Positions 63,080 to 64,000 of a stretch of DNA of 64,000 nucleotides are shown piece after piece. Source of the DNA: Himantopus leucocephalus (taxonomy: Eukaryota > Chordata > Aves > Charadriiformes > Recurvirostridae). Numbering within the stretch: position 1 is the first letter of the stretch; each line of letters starts with the position of its first letter. The notes under the pieces are model-generated. The model made no database searches and was not told the DNA's origin. It saw nothing but the letters and a program-made list of their open reading frames with translations. A program made the translations under genes and the position numbers. Location: positions 68,478,124-68,542,123 of the forward strand of contig RSEF01000001.1 of the NCBI GenBank assembly GCA_003993805.1. The letters run 5' to 3'.

Positions 63080-64000
63080 CAATGTTTATTACAAATAAGT
63101 TCCTCTTTTTTTAATAGAACTTGAAACTTGCTAACATATAGTAGCACCATTCTCGCAGAACAAAACCATTATTTCCACATCCTACGTTTCAGCAGACATA
63201 CTAGAATTATTCTAAGACTCTCTTGAAGAAGTAAAAGCAACCATTACACGAAAAATACACAGATTGCATTCTTATACAGAAATTATAAGGTACTACATAG
63301 GTAGATAGCCCAACAAATGGACTGATACAGATACAGGTGTGTGGCAAGAGGGAATACAAGGCTAACAGCAGTTCAGCTGGTAAATGTCCTTGTTCTATGT
63401 CAATGTAGAACATTTGCCTTGCACAGATCAACGACGGGTAACCCGGATTAGCTACCCTACCTTGCCAGTTGGAATGGGTACCTGGCCAAAAAACCTCTCT
63501 CGTGGCTCATGTGACCAAAGAACAGAAGATGCAGCAGATTTCTCTGGAATTGTGCTTTATTTCTGCACCAGTAGTAAACTGTATTATACAGCGTATACAG
63601 TGAATTTCTCTGAATACATTTCCATTTCACTGCTTCAGTTCCAGTTAAATTACACACATCTAAATATTATGCATAATTTGCATGCATCAAGCATGTGTTT
63701 TAGTTGGGATTCTAGATACTGTTTTAAGGTAGTATGAATATGTTAGTTATATACCTTAGTATACTGTTGCAAGAAGCGTTTGAAAGCACAGAATGTTGCT
63801 TGCTTTTGATGAGATCCTTTGCTCCCTGTTTATCCTGTCACCATAAGTAGCGGCTACTGATCTCTGAATCGTTTCCCTGTGACATTCCAGGCGATGTGTG
63901 ACCTGCCACGTGAACAATTGTGCATTCAGCTGATGAACACACAGAGCAGTAAATGAACTCACAGAAGAAAAAGTCACAAGAAAACTTCAGAAAGTTTTCA

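Larger units (their letters stand above)
48243..64000. other. Region upstream of SPIC (5' flank and possible 5' UTR introns)
   Basis: About 15.8 kb of AT-rich DNA without a recognisable protein exon on either strand. In amniotes the next gene beyond SPIC is ARL1; no part of it was identified here. The region holds two NF-E2-type motifs, a possible noncoding first exon near 50.4 kb, short tandem repeats, and two old repeat relics. Some of it may be intron if SPIC starts from a distant promoter. Confidence 0.6.

Noticed and set aside
1..64000. Search for CRISPR arrays, bacterial operons, intact proviruses, tRNA or rRNA genes
   Set aside because: None seen: the repeats are not regularly spaced, and no tRNA-like cloverleaf, rRNA core or retroviral gene order was recognised.

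Overview
This is vertebrate chromosomal DNA, almost certainly from a bird. It is AT-rich and gene-poor, its genes have introns, and it carries CR1 LINE fragments with avian-type reverse transcriptase and tail sequences plus old MIR-like SINE relics. I see no bacterial, viral or organellar genes.

Two protein-coding genes can be supported, both on the minus strand. (1) Positions 1-7311 hold the 5' end of MYBPC1 (slow skeletal myosin-binding protein C). Its first coding exon at 7287-7311 encodes MPEPTKKD and is followed by a GTAAGC donor. A TATA box (7434-7442) lies about 125 bp upstream of the ATG. The rest of the gene runs off the left edge, and 1-7286 is its first coding-gene intron. (2) Positions 41431-48242 hold SPIC, the ETS-family transcription factor of the PU.1/SPI-B/SPI-C subfamily. 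Four coding exons join in frame through GT-AG introns to give about 267 residues, and a poly(A) signal lies at 41242-41247. SPIC next to MYBPC1, in the same orientation, matches the known amniote gene order (human 12q23).

The remainder is noncoding. The 34 kb between the genes (7443-41221) holds CR1 pieces, MIR-like relics, a long polypyrimidine tract, small tandem duplications and an assembly gap beside a C-homopolymer. The region 48243-64000 is upstream of SPIC. It holds no recognisable coding exon, but it contains two perfect NF-E2/BACH1-type sites (51437-51447 and 63069-63079). These are of interest because SPIC is known to be heme-induced through BACH1.

I found no convincing novel multi-gene system. 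The best leads are the two candidate heme-response elements, an apparently bird-altered SPIC N-terminus and histidine run, and an internally deleted CR1 whose junction can be tested as the mark of a non-autonomous family.
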